A stretch of DNA of 52,993 bases from JACMLD01 sp033761915. Lineage in GTDB: Bacteria > Bacteroidota > Bacteroidia > Chitinophagales > Chitinophagaceae. Below the pieces are notes generated by a model that did no database searches, was not told where the DNA came from, and saw only the letters and a program-made list of their open reading frames with translations. The translations under genes were made by a program, and so were the position numbers. Shown here piece after piece: positions 14,721 to 22,563 of the stretch. The stretch is taken from the NCBI GenBank assembly GCA_033761915.1, contig JANRMC010000133.1, positions 1-52,993 on the forward strand, given 5' to 3'. How positions within the stretch are numbered: the first letter of the stretch is position 1; every line of letters begins with the position of its first letter.

Positions 14721-15827
14721 CTATTCTTTAAAACCATTGGGGGTTAAAAATTTTTCGCATTTTTTCCAATAAGAAAAAAATGAGTTGTAGTAACCGGTTA
14801 CTGCCGGAAAAAGATGTGTGGGCACATCTTTACTGCCGGGGTAATGTACAAATGCCGGGTGCCGGCGACTTATAAATTGCAAGGGCCCCATGCTTGCCAA
14901 GTCTTCCACTTCGCCACAGTACAATTGCAAACCGGGAATATTTTTGCTGAGTGCCAATAAAAATTCTATTACCGTATTGCTTACAGGATATTTTTTAAAG
15001 TGTGATGGCTCCAATAAAAGTATGCGGTTATAGGGCCCTTCTGTCCGCCAGTTGGGATCAAGGTTATAACTGTTGTACAATAATACCGGTAATTGATAAT
15101 TGATGGCGGGCAGGGGCGTATGGGGTAAATTGGTAACCACATCAAAAGTGTTTTGTACTGCTAAAACTGGGGGTGTGTCATTTAGAGCCAATTGATCGTA
15201 ACTGTAATCTAAAAAGGTATTGGTTTGGTTGGTGTGGCAATATTTATTTACGTTTTCCTGGTTGCAATAATATTGCTTAGATGCAAAAGTACCTGCCACC
15301 CATTGCCAGCTAAGGCTATTGCTGGCAAGGTCTCCATCTAAGAGATAATAATACATCCAGCGGCTGGGGCTAAGCCAATGCGCTTTACCCATATTGCAGG
15401 CAATGCTGGCAATATACATGCGCACATGGTTGTGCAGGTATCCTGTTTTATAAAATGTGATAATGGCATCATCCACAGCTTCTATACCAGTGCTGGCATT
15501 CAGCAGGGCTGCAGGCATTTGATAATGATTGCAATTTTGTTGTGGTTGTTTAACATCTTCAAAAATGCGGTCACCAATAGCCAGCCATACCTGTTGGTAA
15601 TAATCACGCCAGGCCAGTTCCTGTAAAAATTTTTCAATCTGGTAGGTTTTATAACCTTTATCAAAAAGGCTTTGTGCAACCATACGGGTATTGATAACCC
15701 CACGTGACAGGTATGGGGATAAGCAGGATACCGCACCATTGATATAATTGCGTGTTTTGGCATAGGCAATAGGGTCTATTGCATCAATAGCATTTACTAT
15801 AGCTGCGTAATTGGTGGTAAAACTCAT
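14721..15827 (-). CDS. Photolyase/cryptochrome-like protein with FAD domain first (apparently permuted)
   Basis: Residues 25-195 of this 368-residue protein are a photolyase FAD-binding domain: SCLSPYLSRG at 34-43, ELAWRDYY near 70, TGYLHNHVRMYIAS near 128, and GDLASNSLSWQWVAGT at 165-180. The usual N-terminal antenna alpha/beta domain is missing. Instead, residues 246-330 (LPVLLYNSYNL, RILLLEPSHFKKYPVS, LQLYCGEVEDL) look like part of that domain placed at the C-terminus. It is therefore probably a light-dependent flavoprotein acting on DNA or as a receptor. Its ATG overlaps the upstream DUF2805 stop by 4 nt, so it is translationally coupled to it. Confidence 0.82.
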   Translation of the reverse strand: MSFTTNYAAIVNAIDAIDPIAYAKTRNYINGAVSCLSPYLSRGVINTRMVAQSLFDKGYKTYQIEKFLQELAWRDYYQQVWLAIGDRIFEDVKQPQQNCNHYQMPAALLNASTGIEAVDDAIITFYKTGYLHNHVRMYIASIACNMGKAHWLSPSRWMYYYLLDGDLASNSLSWQWVAGTFASKQYYCNQENVNKYCHTNQTNTFLDYSYDQLALNDTPPVLAVQNTFDVVTNLPHTPLPAINYQLPVLLYNSYNLDPNWRTEGPYNRILLLEPSHFKKYPVSNTVIEFLLALSKNIPGLQLYCGEVEDLASMGPLQFISRRHPAFVHYPGSKDVPTHLFPAVTGYYNSFFSYWKKCEKFLTPNGFKE

Positions 15828-16099
15828 CGCTTGCTTATTTTATTGAGACTGATACTGCGCTGGCGGCTGCATTTAAAACGATTGACTGCATTACTGCGCA
15901 AGCTGCTATGTTTGGTGGTGCGTCCCTTCATCCGTTTACGCCACATTTTAAAGCTGGAGTGTTTACTGTTGCTGCGCATAAAGGCAATCACTTCTTTTTC
16001 GCTCAGGCCAAATTGCAGGGCAATGGCTTCAAACGGGGTGCGGTCCTCCCATGCCATTTCAATAATGCGGTCGGTATCTGTGGGGCTAAAACGGTTCAT
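15824..16099 (-). CDS. DUF2805 / TIGR03643 family small protein
   Basis: This 91-residue basic protein contains the family core DRIIEMAWEDRTPFEAIALQFGLSEKEVIAFMR, followed by SSFKMWRKRMKGRTTKHS. The first part looks like a helix-turn-helix, and the tail is rich in Arg, Lys and Ser, which suggests nucleic-acid binding (inference). The function is unknown. It sits between two photolyase-like genes and overlaps both by 4 nt (ATGA), so the three proteins are probably made together and may act in one light-dependent process. Confidence 0.85.
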   Translation of the reverse strand: MNRFSPTDTDRIIEMAWEDRTPFEAIALQFGLSEKEVIAFMRSNSKHSSFKMWRKRMKGRTTKHSSLRSNAVNRFKCSRQRSISLNKISKR

Positions 16100-17598
16100 G
16101 CATCCAGGCTGTTTAAAAAATTTTCTGCAATGGTTAAATGTTGTTGTTTTTTTTCTGCGCTCATTTTATCAAATGTTTTTACCAGCATACCCAGGCGTGG
16201 GTTGGTTAAAAAGAAGTTGCGGTGTTTGTGCATAAATCGCCAGAACAAGCCATCCCATATCTGTTGCCAATCTCCTTTGGGCCAGGGACCCATCTTCATT
16301 AAATAATTGCTGCCGCTGATATAGGGTTTGGTGGTCATAAGTCCGCCATCTGCAAATTGCGTCATACCATATACATTGGGTACCATCACCCAATCGTAGC
16401 TGTCAATATACATTTCCATAAACCATAAATAAACTTCGTTGGGGTCAAACTCACACAGCAAAAAGAAATTGCCCAATATCATCAACCGTTCTATATGGTG
16501 GTTATAACCGGTATGCAATAATTTTTTTATCGTACTGTCTACCGGCACAATGCCAGTGTTGCCCTGCCAGAAACTGGCTGGTATCTTCCTTGTAAATTGC
16601 CAGTAGTTGGTGGTACGCTGGCGGCTGCCTTCCAAAGCGTACACAATACGTATAAATTCCCGCCAACCCATTATCTGCCTTATAAAACCTTCTAAAGAAT
16701 TTAATGGCACATCATGCTTGCTGGCATATTCTAAAGCAGCATCTATTACCTGTTGTGGTTGTAACAATCCAATATTCAACAGGGGTGTTAAAACGGAGTG
16801 GTACAAAAAGTGTTCGTTGGGCTGCATGGCATCTTCATAATTGCCAAATAAAGCAAAGCGGGTTTTTAAAAATGCCTGCAGCCATTGCTCGGCTTCTGTA
16901 TGGGTGGTAGGGTAAAAACAGGCCGCTTCCTGCTGGTTTATTTTAAGCTGCAAAGAGCCATAGTTGCCGCCATAATTATTAGCCACATACTGTTGTGCTT
17001 CTTTTACAAAAGCATTCAGTGGCGGAAACGATATGGCCGGGGTAATATGTTTGGCGGGTAGCTTTTCCCTGTTCTCTGCATCAAAACTCCATTTACCACC
17101 CAACGGTTTGTCAGCTTTGTCTAAAAGAATTTTACGCTGCCGGCGTTGCCAGGTATAAAAATCTGTTTGAAAATAGGTACGTTTGTTTTTAAAAAAATCT
17201 GTTACAGCGGGCAGGGTGTTTAAAAAATTAGGGTTAGGTAATACTTCTGTTGAAATGTTATGTTCTGCGCAGGTGGCGGCAATATGTTTTTGCAGCCAGT
17301 CATCATCGGGGTTAGTATAAGTAATATGGGTAATATTCTTTTTGGCCAAAGCGGTAAGTAAAACACGTACATCGCTTTCTGTAGCGGTGGCAGACACATA
17401 AAAAACACTAAACCCATCTTCCTGCAGCATTTGCTGGTAAGCTTTCATAGATGCCCGGTGCAGCACCAGCTTTTGTTTATGAAAGAGGTATTGGTTAAAA
17501 AATAAATGTTCCTCTACCAGGTATACCGGTGTGTTTTTTTTTAATGCAGAATTTGAACGGTATAACTGGTGCGGAAAAATAAGTGTGGCAGCTTTCAT
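16096..17598 (-). CDS. Cryptochrome/photolyase of the Fe-S (PhrB-like) clade, lacking the Fe-S cysteines
   Basis: This 500-residue protein follows the FeS-BCP/PhrB plan: N-terminal alpha/beta domain (TLIFPHQLYRSN...VYLVEEHLFFNQY), then the helical FAD domain with GFIRQIMGWREFIR (304-317), HHIERLMILGNFFLL (367-381) and VPNVYGMTQFADGGLMTTKPYISG (406-429). Known members bind FAD, a ribolumazine and a 4Fe-4S cluster and repair (6-4) photoproducts. Here the cluster region reads MKMGPWPKGDWQQIWDGLFW (435-454) with no cysteine; the whole protein has only Cys110, Cys227 and Cys382. The start is the ATG at 17598; an upstream in-frame ATG at 17643 would add a run unlike the family. It is the first gene of a three-gene coupled operon. 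Confidence 0.9.
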   Translation of the reverse strand: MKAATLIFPHQLYRSNSALKKNTPVYLVEEHLFFNQYLFHKQKLVLHRASMKAYQQMLQEDGFSVFYVSATATESDVRVLLTALAKKNITHITYTNPDDDWLQKHIAATCAEHNISTEVLPNPNFLNTLPAVTDFFKNKRTYFQTDFYTWQRRQRKILLDKADKPLGGKWSFDAENREKLPAKHITPAISFPPLNAFVKEAQQYVANNYGGNYGSLQLKINQQEAACFYPTTHTEAEQWLQAFLKTRFALFGNYEDAMQPNEHFLYHSVLTPLLNIGLLQPQQVIDAALEYASKHDVPLNSLEGFIRQIMGWREFIRIVYALEGSRQRTTNYWQFTRKIPASFWQGNTGIVPVDSTIKKLLHTGYNHHIERLMILGNFFLLCEFDPNEVYLWFMEMYIDSYDWVMVPNVYGMTQFADGGLMTTKPYISGSNYLMKMGPWPKGDWQQIWDGLFWRFMHKHRNFFLTNPRLGMLVKTFDKMSAEKKQQHLTIAENFLNSLDA

Positions 17599-17654
17599 AA
17601 GTCTGCATGAACAAAGCAGCAGTATTATTGTTTTTAAAAACAAATAAATTAATA

Positions 17655-18371
17655 ATGGAGTCTGTTAAAGGGAAATATATTTTAATTACCGGTGCCACTG
17701 GAGGCATTGGCAGTGCTGTGGCAAAAATGTTGCACAACAGCGGTGCTGTTGTCTTTTTAAGCGGAAGAAATGAAGAAAAGTTAAACAACCTGGCTGCTTC
17801 CTTGCAAGTGCCACAAACGCAATACGCCCCGGCAGATCTAAGCATTCCGCAAGAGGTGCAGCAATTGAAAGAAAAATATTTTGCGGCGCTGCCGCAAATT
17901 GATGTGCTGATTAATGCATCGGGCATTGGCATTATAAAAAATATGGACACGCTTACAGAAACAGACTTTTTAAATACCCTGCACTACAACCTGTACGCCC
18001 CTTTTTTATTGCTGAAGCAATTTTTGCCCGCAATGAAAGAAACCAAACGTGGATTGATAATAAACATACCCGGGGTGCTGGGTAAAGTGCCCATGGCCGG
18101 TGCTGCGGCATACAGTGCTAGTAAGTATGGTTTGGTGGGCATGCTACAAAGTGTGCGGGAAGAACTGAAGCGAACCGATATACGCATTACCAACTTATTT
18201 TTAGGCGGTGTAGATTCTCCGTTTTGGGATACTATTGATTTAAGAGTGCAGCGAGATAAGATGATTGTGGCCGAAGAAGCCGCTAAAGCCATTTGGTTTT
18301 TATGCCAGCAGCCCGCCAGTGGTGTGGTTAGCGAAATGGTATTGCAGCCCTTTAATCATCAGGCCATTTAA
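17655..18371 (+). CDS. Short-chain dehydrogenase/reductase (SDR)
   Basis: This 238-residue Rossmann protein has ITGATGGIGSAV (NAD(P) site, residues 11-22), DVLINASGIG (83-92) and YSASKYG with Tyr153 and Lys157. The catalytic Ser expected about 13 residues before the Tyr is not there: the segment reads LIINIPGVLGKVPMAG. It may be a weak or specialised SDR. I chose the ATG at 17655; another at 17607 would add 16 residues. It is transcribed divergently from the photolyase operon, and the short gap suggests shared regulation (inference). The substrate is unknown. Confidence 0.85.
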   Translation: MESVKGKYILITGATGGIGSAVAKMLHNSGAVVFLSGRNEEKLNNLAASLQVPQTQYAPADLSIPQEVQQLKEKYFAALPQIDVLINASGIGIIKNMDTLTETDFLNTLHYNLYAPFLLLKQFLPAMKETKRGLIINIPGVLGKVPMAGAAAYSASKYGLVGMLQSVREELKRTDIRITNLFLGGVDSPFWDTIDLRVQRDKMIVAEEAAKAIWFLCQQPASGVVSEMVLQPFNHQAI

Positions 18372-18378
18372 TTTTTTG

Positions 18379-18425
18379 TAGCCAGCAGCAGCCTTTCATG
18401 GCGTCATTGTTGCGTCGCACACTTG
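18379..18425 (+). repeat. Dispersed palindromic repeat, copy 7 (left arm of a pair)
   Basis: GTAGCCAGCAGCAGCC, then TTTCATGGCGTCATTG, then TTGCGTCGCACACTTG. It pairs with copy 8 across an 83-bp spacer that itself contains GTCCATGGT...ACCATGGAC arms. Confidence 0.85.
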
Positions 18426-18508
18426 TACGGAAGTATGTCCATGGTCAATAGTTAATAGTCCATAGTAATACCATTGACTATATACCATGGACCATTAACC
18501 CGCTACAG

Positions 18509-18557
18509 CACAAGTGTGCGACGCAACGATGCTGAGTTTTTTACTGCCGCTGGTACC
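18509..18557 (-). repeat. Dispersed palindromic repeat, copy 8 (right arm of a pair)
   Basis: CACAAGTGTGCGACGCAACG, then ATGCTGAG and a right flank ACTGCCGCTGGTACC. It is the inverted partner of copy 7. Confidence 0.85.
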
Positions 18558-18593
18558 ATAAAAATAGCTTCCGTGTAAAAATTACACAGCCAC

Positions 18594-18623
18594 TTTGCTA
18601 AAAACTAACTTTTGTTACATTTG
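18594..18623 (+). promoter_or_regulatory. Promoter of the proline dehydrogenase gene
   Basis: TTTG (18594-18597), an 18-nt spacer and TACATTTG (18616-18623): a full match to the Bacteroidota consensus. It is 22 nt upstream of the ATG at 18646, which excludes the longer reading from 18595. Confidence 0.8.
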
Positions 18624-18645
18624 CCGCATATTATTACCACGCAAC

Positions 18646-19878
18646 ATGAATACTGACCCGGCACCAATTTCATTTGATAATACGGCGAATGCCTTTGAAT
18701 ATAAAAGCGATAAAGATTTAAAGAAGGCACATTTCTTATTTTCATCTATGGGCATAGATTGGCTGGTGCGTATGGGCACGGCGGTAACGCCCTGGGCTAT
18801 TAAGGTGGGCCTGCCTATTAAAGGCATTATACGCAATACCATTTTTAAACAATTTGTAGGGGGCGAAAGCTTAGAAGCTACTGCTACTGTTGCTAAAAAT
18901 TTGGCTGCCTACCATGTGCAGGTGATATTAGATTACGGGGTGGAAGGAAGCGATTACGGCGAAGCAGAGTTAGACCACGCCTGCGATGAGTTTATTAATG
19001 TTATCAACTATGCGGCCACCCAGCCCAATATTCCGTTTATGAGTATTAAGGTTACCGGTATAGCCCGCTATGCTTTACTGGAGAAACTGGATAAAAGTGT
19101 GGAAGCCAATGCCGGCTCTTTAATGAAGCGGTTTGTAAAAGCTACTGAAACCTTAACGGAAGAAGAAAAAGCAGAGTGGCAGCGGGTGCAGGAGCGGATG
19201 CAGCGCATTTGCCGTGCCGCGGCTGATAAAAATATTGGCGTTTTGGTGGATGCTGAAGAAACATGGATACAAGACCCCGTGGATGTACTTACCATTTTAA
19301 TGATGGAGCAGTACAACAAAACAAAAGCGGTGGTGTATAATACCATACAGTTATACCGGCACGACCGCTTACAGTTTTTAAAAGACTCTTTTGAAGCGGC
19401 TGAACAACGCGGGTTTATTTTAGGTGCTAAACTGGTACGCGGCGCCTATATGGAAAAAGAACGCAAACGTGCCGCAGAAATGAATTATCCCTCACCCATA
19501 CAACCCGATAAAGAAAGCAGCGATAAAGATTATAATGATGCAGTGGCTTTTTGTATAGCGCATATAGAACGGGTGGCTACCATTGTGGCTTCTCATAACG
19601 AGTACAGCAATTTATACGCTACGCAATTGCTGCAGCAAAAAGGGTTGCCATTAAATCATGCACATATTCATTTTTCTCAATTATACGGCATGAGCGATAA
19701 TATTACATTTAACCTTGCCAAAGCGGGTTGTCCGGTTAGTAAATATTTACCGTTTGGTCCTATTAAAGATGTGGTGCCTTATTTAATGCGCCGTGCGCAG
19801 GAAAACAGTTCTGTAGCAGGGCAAACCGGCAGAGAACTGGGGTTGATTAAAAAAGAAATGGCCCGCAGAAAATTATAA
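18646..19878 (+). CDS. Proline dehydrogenase
   Basis: This 410-residue monofunctional FAD enzyme oxidises proline to pyrroline-5-carboxylate. The TIM-barrel family blocks are clear: VILDYGVEGSDYGEAELDHA, FMSIKVTGIARYALLEK, VLVDAEETWIQDPVD, LGAKLVRGAYMEKERKRA, ATIVASHNEYSNL, FSQLYGMSDNITFNLAKAG, SKYLPFGPIKDVVPYLMRRAQENSS. No aldehyde dehydrogenase domain is fused to it, so a separate enzyme must complete the route to glutamate. The start at 18646 follows a strong promoter. A terminator follows the stop. Confidence 0.93.
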   Translation: MNTDPAPISFDNTANAFEYKSDKDLKKAHFLFSSMGIDWLVRMGTAVTPWAIKVGLPIKGIIRNTIFKQFVGGESLEATATVAKNLAAYHVQVILDYGVEGSDYGEAELDHACDEFINVINYAATQPNIPFMSIKVTGIARYALLEKLDKSVEANAGSLMKRFVKATETLTEEEKAEWQRVQERMQRICRAAADKNIGVLVDAEETWIQDPVDVLTILMMEQYNKTKAVVYNTIQLYRHDRLQFLKDSFEAAEQRGFILGAKLVRGAYMEKERKRAAEMNYPSPIQPDKESSDKDYNDAVAFCIAHIERVATIVASHNEYSNLYATQLLQQKGLPLNHAHIHFSQLYGMSDNITFNLAKAGCPVSKYLPFGPIKDVVPYLMRRAQENSSVAGQTGRELGLIKKEMARRKL

Positions 19879-19881
19879 CAG

Positions 19882-19912
19882 AAAGGGGTACCGGATGCGG
19901 TACCCCTTTTTT
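19882..19912 (+). terminator. Rho-independent terminator after proline dehydrogenase
   Basis: GGGGTACC/GGTACCCC stem with a 6-nt loop, flanked by AAA and TTTTTT, starting 4 nt after the stop codon. Confidence 0.92.
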
Positions 19913-19974
19913 ATGAACAGGTGGTTTAAGTGCATATGCAATACTTTATTAAACTGCATCCATAAAATAAAAAT

Positions 19975-21027
19975 ATGAAACCAACCTTTTTCCTGCTTTT
20001 TATTTGCTGCTGTCTGCAGCTAAAAAGTCAAACGGCCAACGAGCAATTAATAAATGAAGGGGTACAACTGCACGACAGGGGCGAGTTTGAGGCGGCTATT
20101 GAAAAATACAATGCGGTATTAAAAGCAGAACCCTCCAATGAGGCGGCACGATATGAAAAATCGTACAGCCTGATGGAGCTAAAAAAATACGATGAAGCAG
20201 CAGCCTTATTGCAGGACTTGCTGAAGAATTCTAAAAACCCGCAATACCGCAAACAAGCCTATGTTAATTACGGTACCATTTTAGATTTTCAGCAGCAAGG
20301 CAAACAATCTCTGGAAGTTTACAATAAGGGCATTAAAGAGTTTCCTGATTTTTACCTGTTACATTTTAATAAAGGCATTACCCAAATAAGCCTTACAGAA
20401 ACAGACGGCGCTGTTAAAAGTTTTCAGCAGGCATTACTATGCAACCCGCTGCATCCTTCATCGCACAACGCACTGGCACGTATTAAAGCAAATACAGAGC
20501 GCATACCAGCGGTATTGTCTTTGCTTACTTTTCTGTTAATTGAAACCAAGGGGGCAAGAACTGAGCAGAACGCCGCATTGCTGGATCAGTTGTTCTTAAA
20601 AGGCATTACAAAATCAGAAAACGGCAATACCAATATTACCATAGATGCCAGCCTGCTGGATAAAAAGAATAAACAGAAAGAAGATGATTTCAGCATGGCA
20701 GAAATGATGTTGTCTCTAATGGGTGCCACCGATAAAGTGGCTGATACACTGGGTGCAAAAACAGACGCTGACCGCTTAGATTATAAACTGCAATTGCTGA
20801 TAGGTATGATGGAGGAAGCCGGCAAAAAAGAAAAAGGGTTTTATAAAGCCTTTTATGTGCCCCTGTTTATAGAAATGAAGAAAAAAGGGTATACCCGTAC
20901 CGCCAGCTATATTGTATATGCGGCTTCGGGTAAACCCGGCGTAAATGAATGGCTGGATAATAATAAAACCGCCATCGATGATTTCTATGGCTGGTTCAAA
21001 TCTTACCAATGGAATAAAGGAAAATAA
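19975..21027 (+). CDS. Secreted TPR-repeat protein
   Basis: This 350-residue protein has a signal peptide (FFLLFICCCLQLKSQ) and at least three to four TPR units in its first half: NEGVQLHDRGEFEAAIEKYNAVL, ARYEKSYSLMELKKYDEAAALLQ, NYGTILDFQQQGKQSLEVYNKG, LHFNKGITQISLTETDGAVKSF. The second half (from about 175) is helical and unrecognised. TPRs mediate protein-protein contacts, so a periplasmic scaffold is plausible. It is a single gene between two terminators. Confidence 0.85.
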   Translation: MKPTFFLLFICCCLQLKSQTANEQLINEGVQLHDRGEFEAAIEKYNAVLKAEPSNEAARYEKSYSLMELKKYDEAAALLQDLLKNSKNPQYRKQAYVNYGTILDFQQQGKQSLEVYNKGIKEFPDFYLLHFNKGITQISLTETDGAVKSFQQALLCNPLHPSSHNALARIKANTERIPAVLSLLTFLLIETKGARTEQNAALLDQLFLKGITKSENGNTNITIDASLLDKKNKQKEDDFSMAEMMLSLMGATDKVADTLGAKTDADRLDYKLQLLIGMMEEAGKKEKGFYKAFYVPLFIEMKKKGYTRTASYIVYAASGKPGVNEWLDNNKTAIDDFYGWFKSYQWNKGK

Positions 21028-21050
21028 ATCAATCCACATCTTGCCCACAA

Positions 21051-21085
21051 CAAGGCCGCCCCGCCAACAGGGCGGCCTTGTTTTT
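21051..21085 (+). terminator. Rho-independent terminator between the TPR gene and thyA
   Basis: An 11-bp stem CAAGGCCGCCC/GGGCGGCCTTG with an 8-nt loop, then TTTTT. It ends 16 nt before the thyA ATG. Confidence 0.93.
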
Positions 21086-21100
21086 AGTTATCTTGCAGCC

Positions 21101-21895
21101 ATGCAACAATACCTACAATTACTACAGCATATTTTAGATAACGGTACGCAAAAGCATGATAGAACCGGTACCGGCACCATCAGTTGTTTTGGCTATCAGA
21201 TGCGCTTTAACCTGCAGGAAGGTTTTCCGATGGTAACCACCAAAAAAGTGCATTTAAAAAGTATTATACACGAACTGCTTTGGTTTTTAAAAGGCCATAC
21301 CAATATTCAATACCTTAAAGAAAACGGGGTATCTATCTGGGATGAATGGGCCGATGCAAACGGAGAGCTGGGCCCCGTTTACGGAAAGCAATGGCGGAGC
21401 TGGGCCGGTGCAGATGGTAAGGTAACAGACCAGGTGGCCGATTTAATTGAACAGATAAAAAAAAATCCGGATAGCCGCCGCCTCATCATCAGCGCATGGA
21501 ACGTGGCCGATTTACCACAAATGGCATTAATGCCCTGCCACACCCTTTTTCAGTTTTATGTGGCCGATGGTAAGTTAAGCTGTCAGTTGTATCAGCGCAG
21601 TGCCGATGTGTTTTTGGGCGTGCCTTTCAATATTGCTTCTTATGCATTGCTAACATTAATGGTGGCGCAGGTATGCAACTTACAACCCGGCGATTTTGTA
21701 CACAGCTTTGGCGATGTGCATATTTACAACAACCATATGGAGCAGGTAAAACTGCAATTAAGCCGCACACCCTATGCACTGCCGCAAATGAAACTAAACC
21801 CATTGGTAAAAAATATTTTTGATTTTAAGTTTGAAGATTTTAAGTTAGAAAACTACCAATGCCATCCGGCTATAAAAGCGCCGGTAGCGGTATAA
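21101..21895 (+). CDS. thyA: Thymidylate synthase
   Basis: This 264-residue ThyA converts dUMP to dTMP with methylene-tetrahydrofolate. The catalytic Cys146 lies in LMPCHTLFQF. RTGTGTISCFGYQMRFNL (substrate loop), LWFLKGHTNIQYLKENGVSIWDEWAD, YQRSADVFLGVPFNIASYALL and DVHIYNNHMEQ are all intact. The length equals the classical enzyme. The frame is open back to 20945, but that part overlaps the TPR gene and the terminator; the ATG at 21101 gives the family N-terminus. folA follows, so the dTMP/folate cycle pair is together. Confidence 0.96.
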   Translation: MQQYLQLLQHILDNGTQKHDRTGTGTISCFGYQMRFNLQEGFPMVTTKKVHLKSIIHELLWFLKGHTNIQYLKENGVSIWDEWADANGELGPVYGKQWRSWAGADGKVTDQVADLIEQIKKNPDSRRLIISAWNVADLPQMALMPCHTLFQFYVADGKLSCQLYQRSADVFLGVPFNIASYALLTLMVAQVCNLQPGDFVHSFGDVHIYNNHMEQVKLQLSRTPYALPQMKLNPLVKNIFDFKFEDFKLENYQCHPAIKAPVAV

Positions 21896-21906
21896 TAAAA
21901 CAAAAT

Positions 21907-22002
21907 ACCAGCAGTGGTAATACAATCAACATCGGGCGCCTGCCCCGATTTGCTGTCGGGGTCGAACCATCCGTTCACCGGCAGTGCAAATGGCAGCGGG
22001 GC
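21907..22002. repeat. Dispersed repeat, copy 9 (divergent, core missing)
   Basis: It keeps the outer flank ACCAGCAGTGGTAA and the distal part TTCACCGGCAGTGCAAATGGCAGC (compare copy 21), but the core is replaced by a GC-rich CGGGCGCCTGCCCCG hairpin region. Its membership of the family is weaker than the others. Confidence 0.45.
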
Positions 22003-22023
22003 TTAAAAAATAAATACCAGCGC

Positions 22024-22524
22024 ATGAAAATTTCTCTTATAGCAGCCGTTTCAGAAAATAATGCTATTGGTAAAAACAACCAGTTGCTATGGCACCTGCC
22101 CAACGATTTAAAATTTTTTAAAAATACCACCTGGGCCATGCCGGTAATAATGGGGCGTAAAACTTTTGAGTCGGTAAACAATCAGCCCCTCAATGGCAGA
22201 ACCAATATTGTAATAACCCGCCAACCTCAACAAATACATGCACCAGAAGGTGTTTTTGTAGTGCCAGATTTAAAAACAGCTATTGAAACCGCTGCAGCCA
22301 CAGATGCAAAAGAAGTTTTTATTGCAGGTGGCGGACAAATTTATGAAGCCGCATTACCCATTGCCGATAAACTGATTTTAACAAGAGTGCATACCACCAT
22401 AGATGGCGATGTTTTTTTTCCGGCATTTGAAACAGCACAATGGCAACAAACCTATCATCTGAGCTTTGCTGCGGATGAAAAGCATGCTTTTGCTTACAGC
22501 TTCCAGGTATGGCAGCGTAAATAA
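22024..22524 (+). CDS. folA: Dihydrofolate reductase
   Basis: This 166-residue DHFR regenerates tetrahydrofolate used by ThyA. It has ISLIAAVSENNAIGKNNQLLWHLPNDLKFFK (substrate and NADPH contacts with an acidic Asp in LPNDL), MPVIMGRKTFES, RTNIVITRQ and EVFIAGGGQIYEAALP. I chose the ATG at 22024; the upstream open frame from 21859 crosses a repeat copy. It lies about 130 bp downstream of thyA. The methyltransferase below is in the same frame after its stop. Confidence 0.95.
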   Translation: MKISLIAAVSENNAIGKNNQLLWHLPNDLKFFKNTTWAMPVIMGRKTFESVNNQPLNGRTNIVITRQPQQIHAPEGVFVVPDLKTAIETAAATDAKEVFIAGGGQIYEAALPIADKLILTRVHTTIDGDVFFPAFETAQWQQTYHLSFAADEKHAFAYSFQVWQRK

Positions 22525-22563
22525 CCACGGCTATGCAATCATTCACTTTTAATTCTTTCATCA

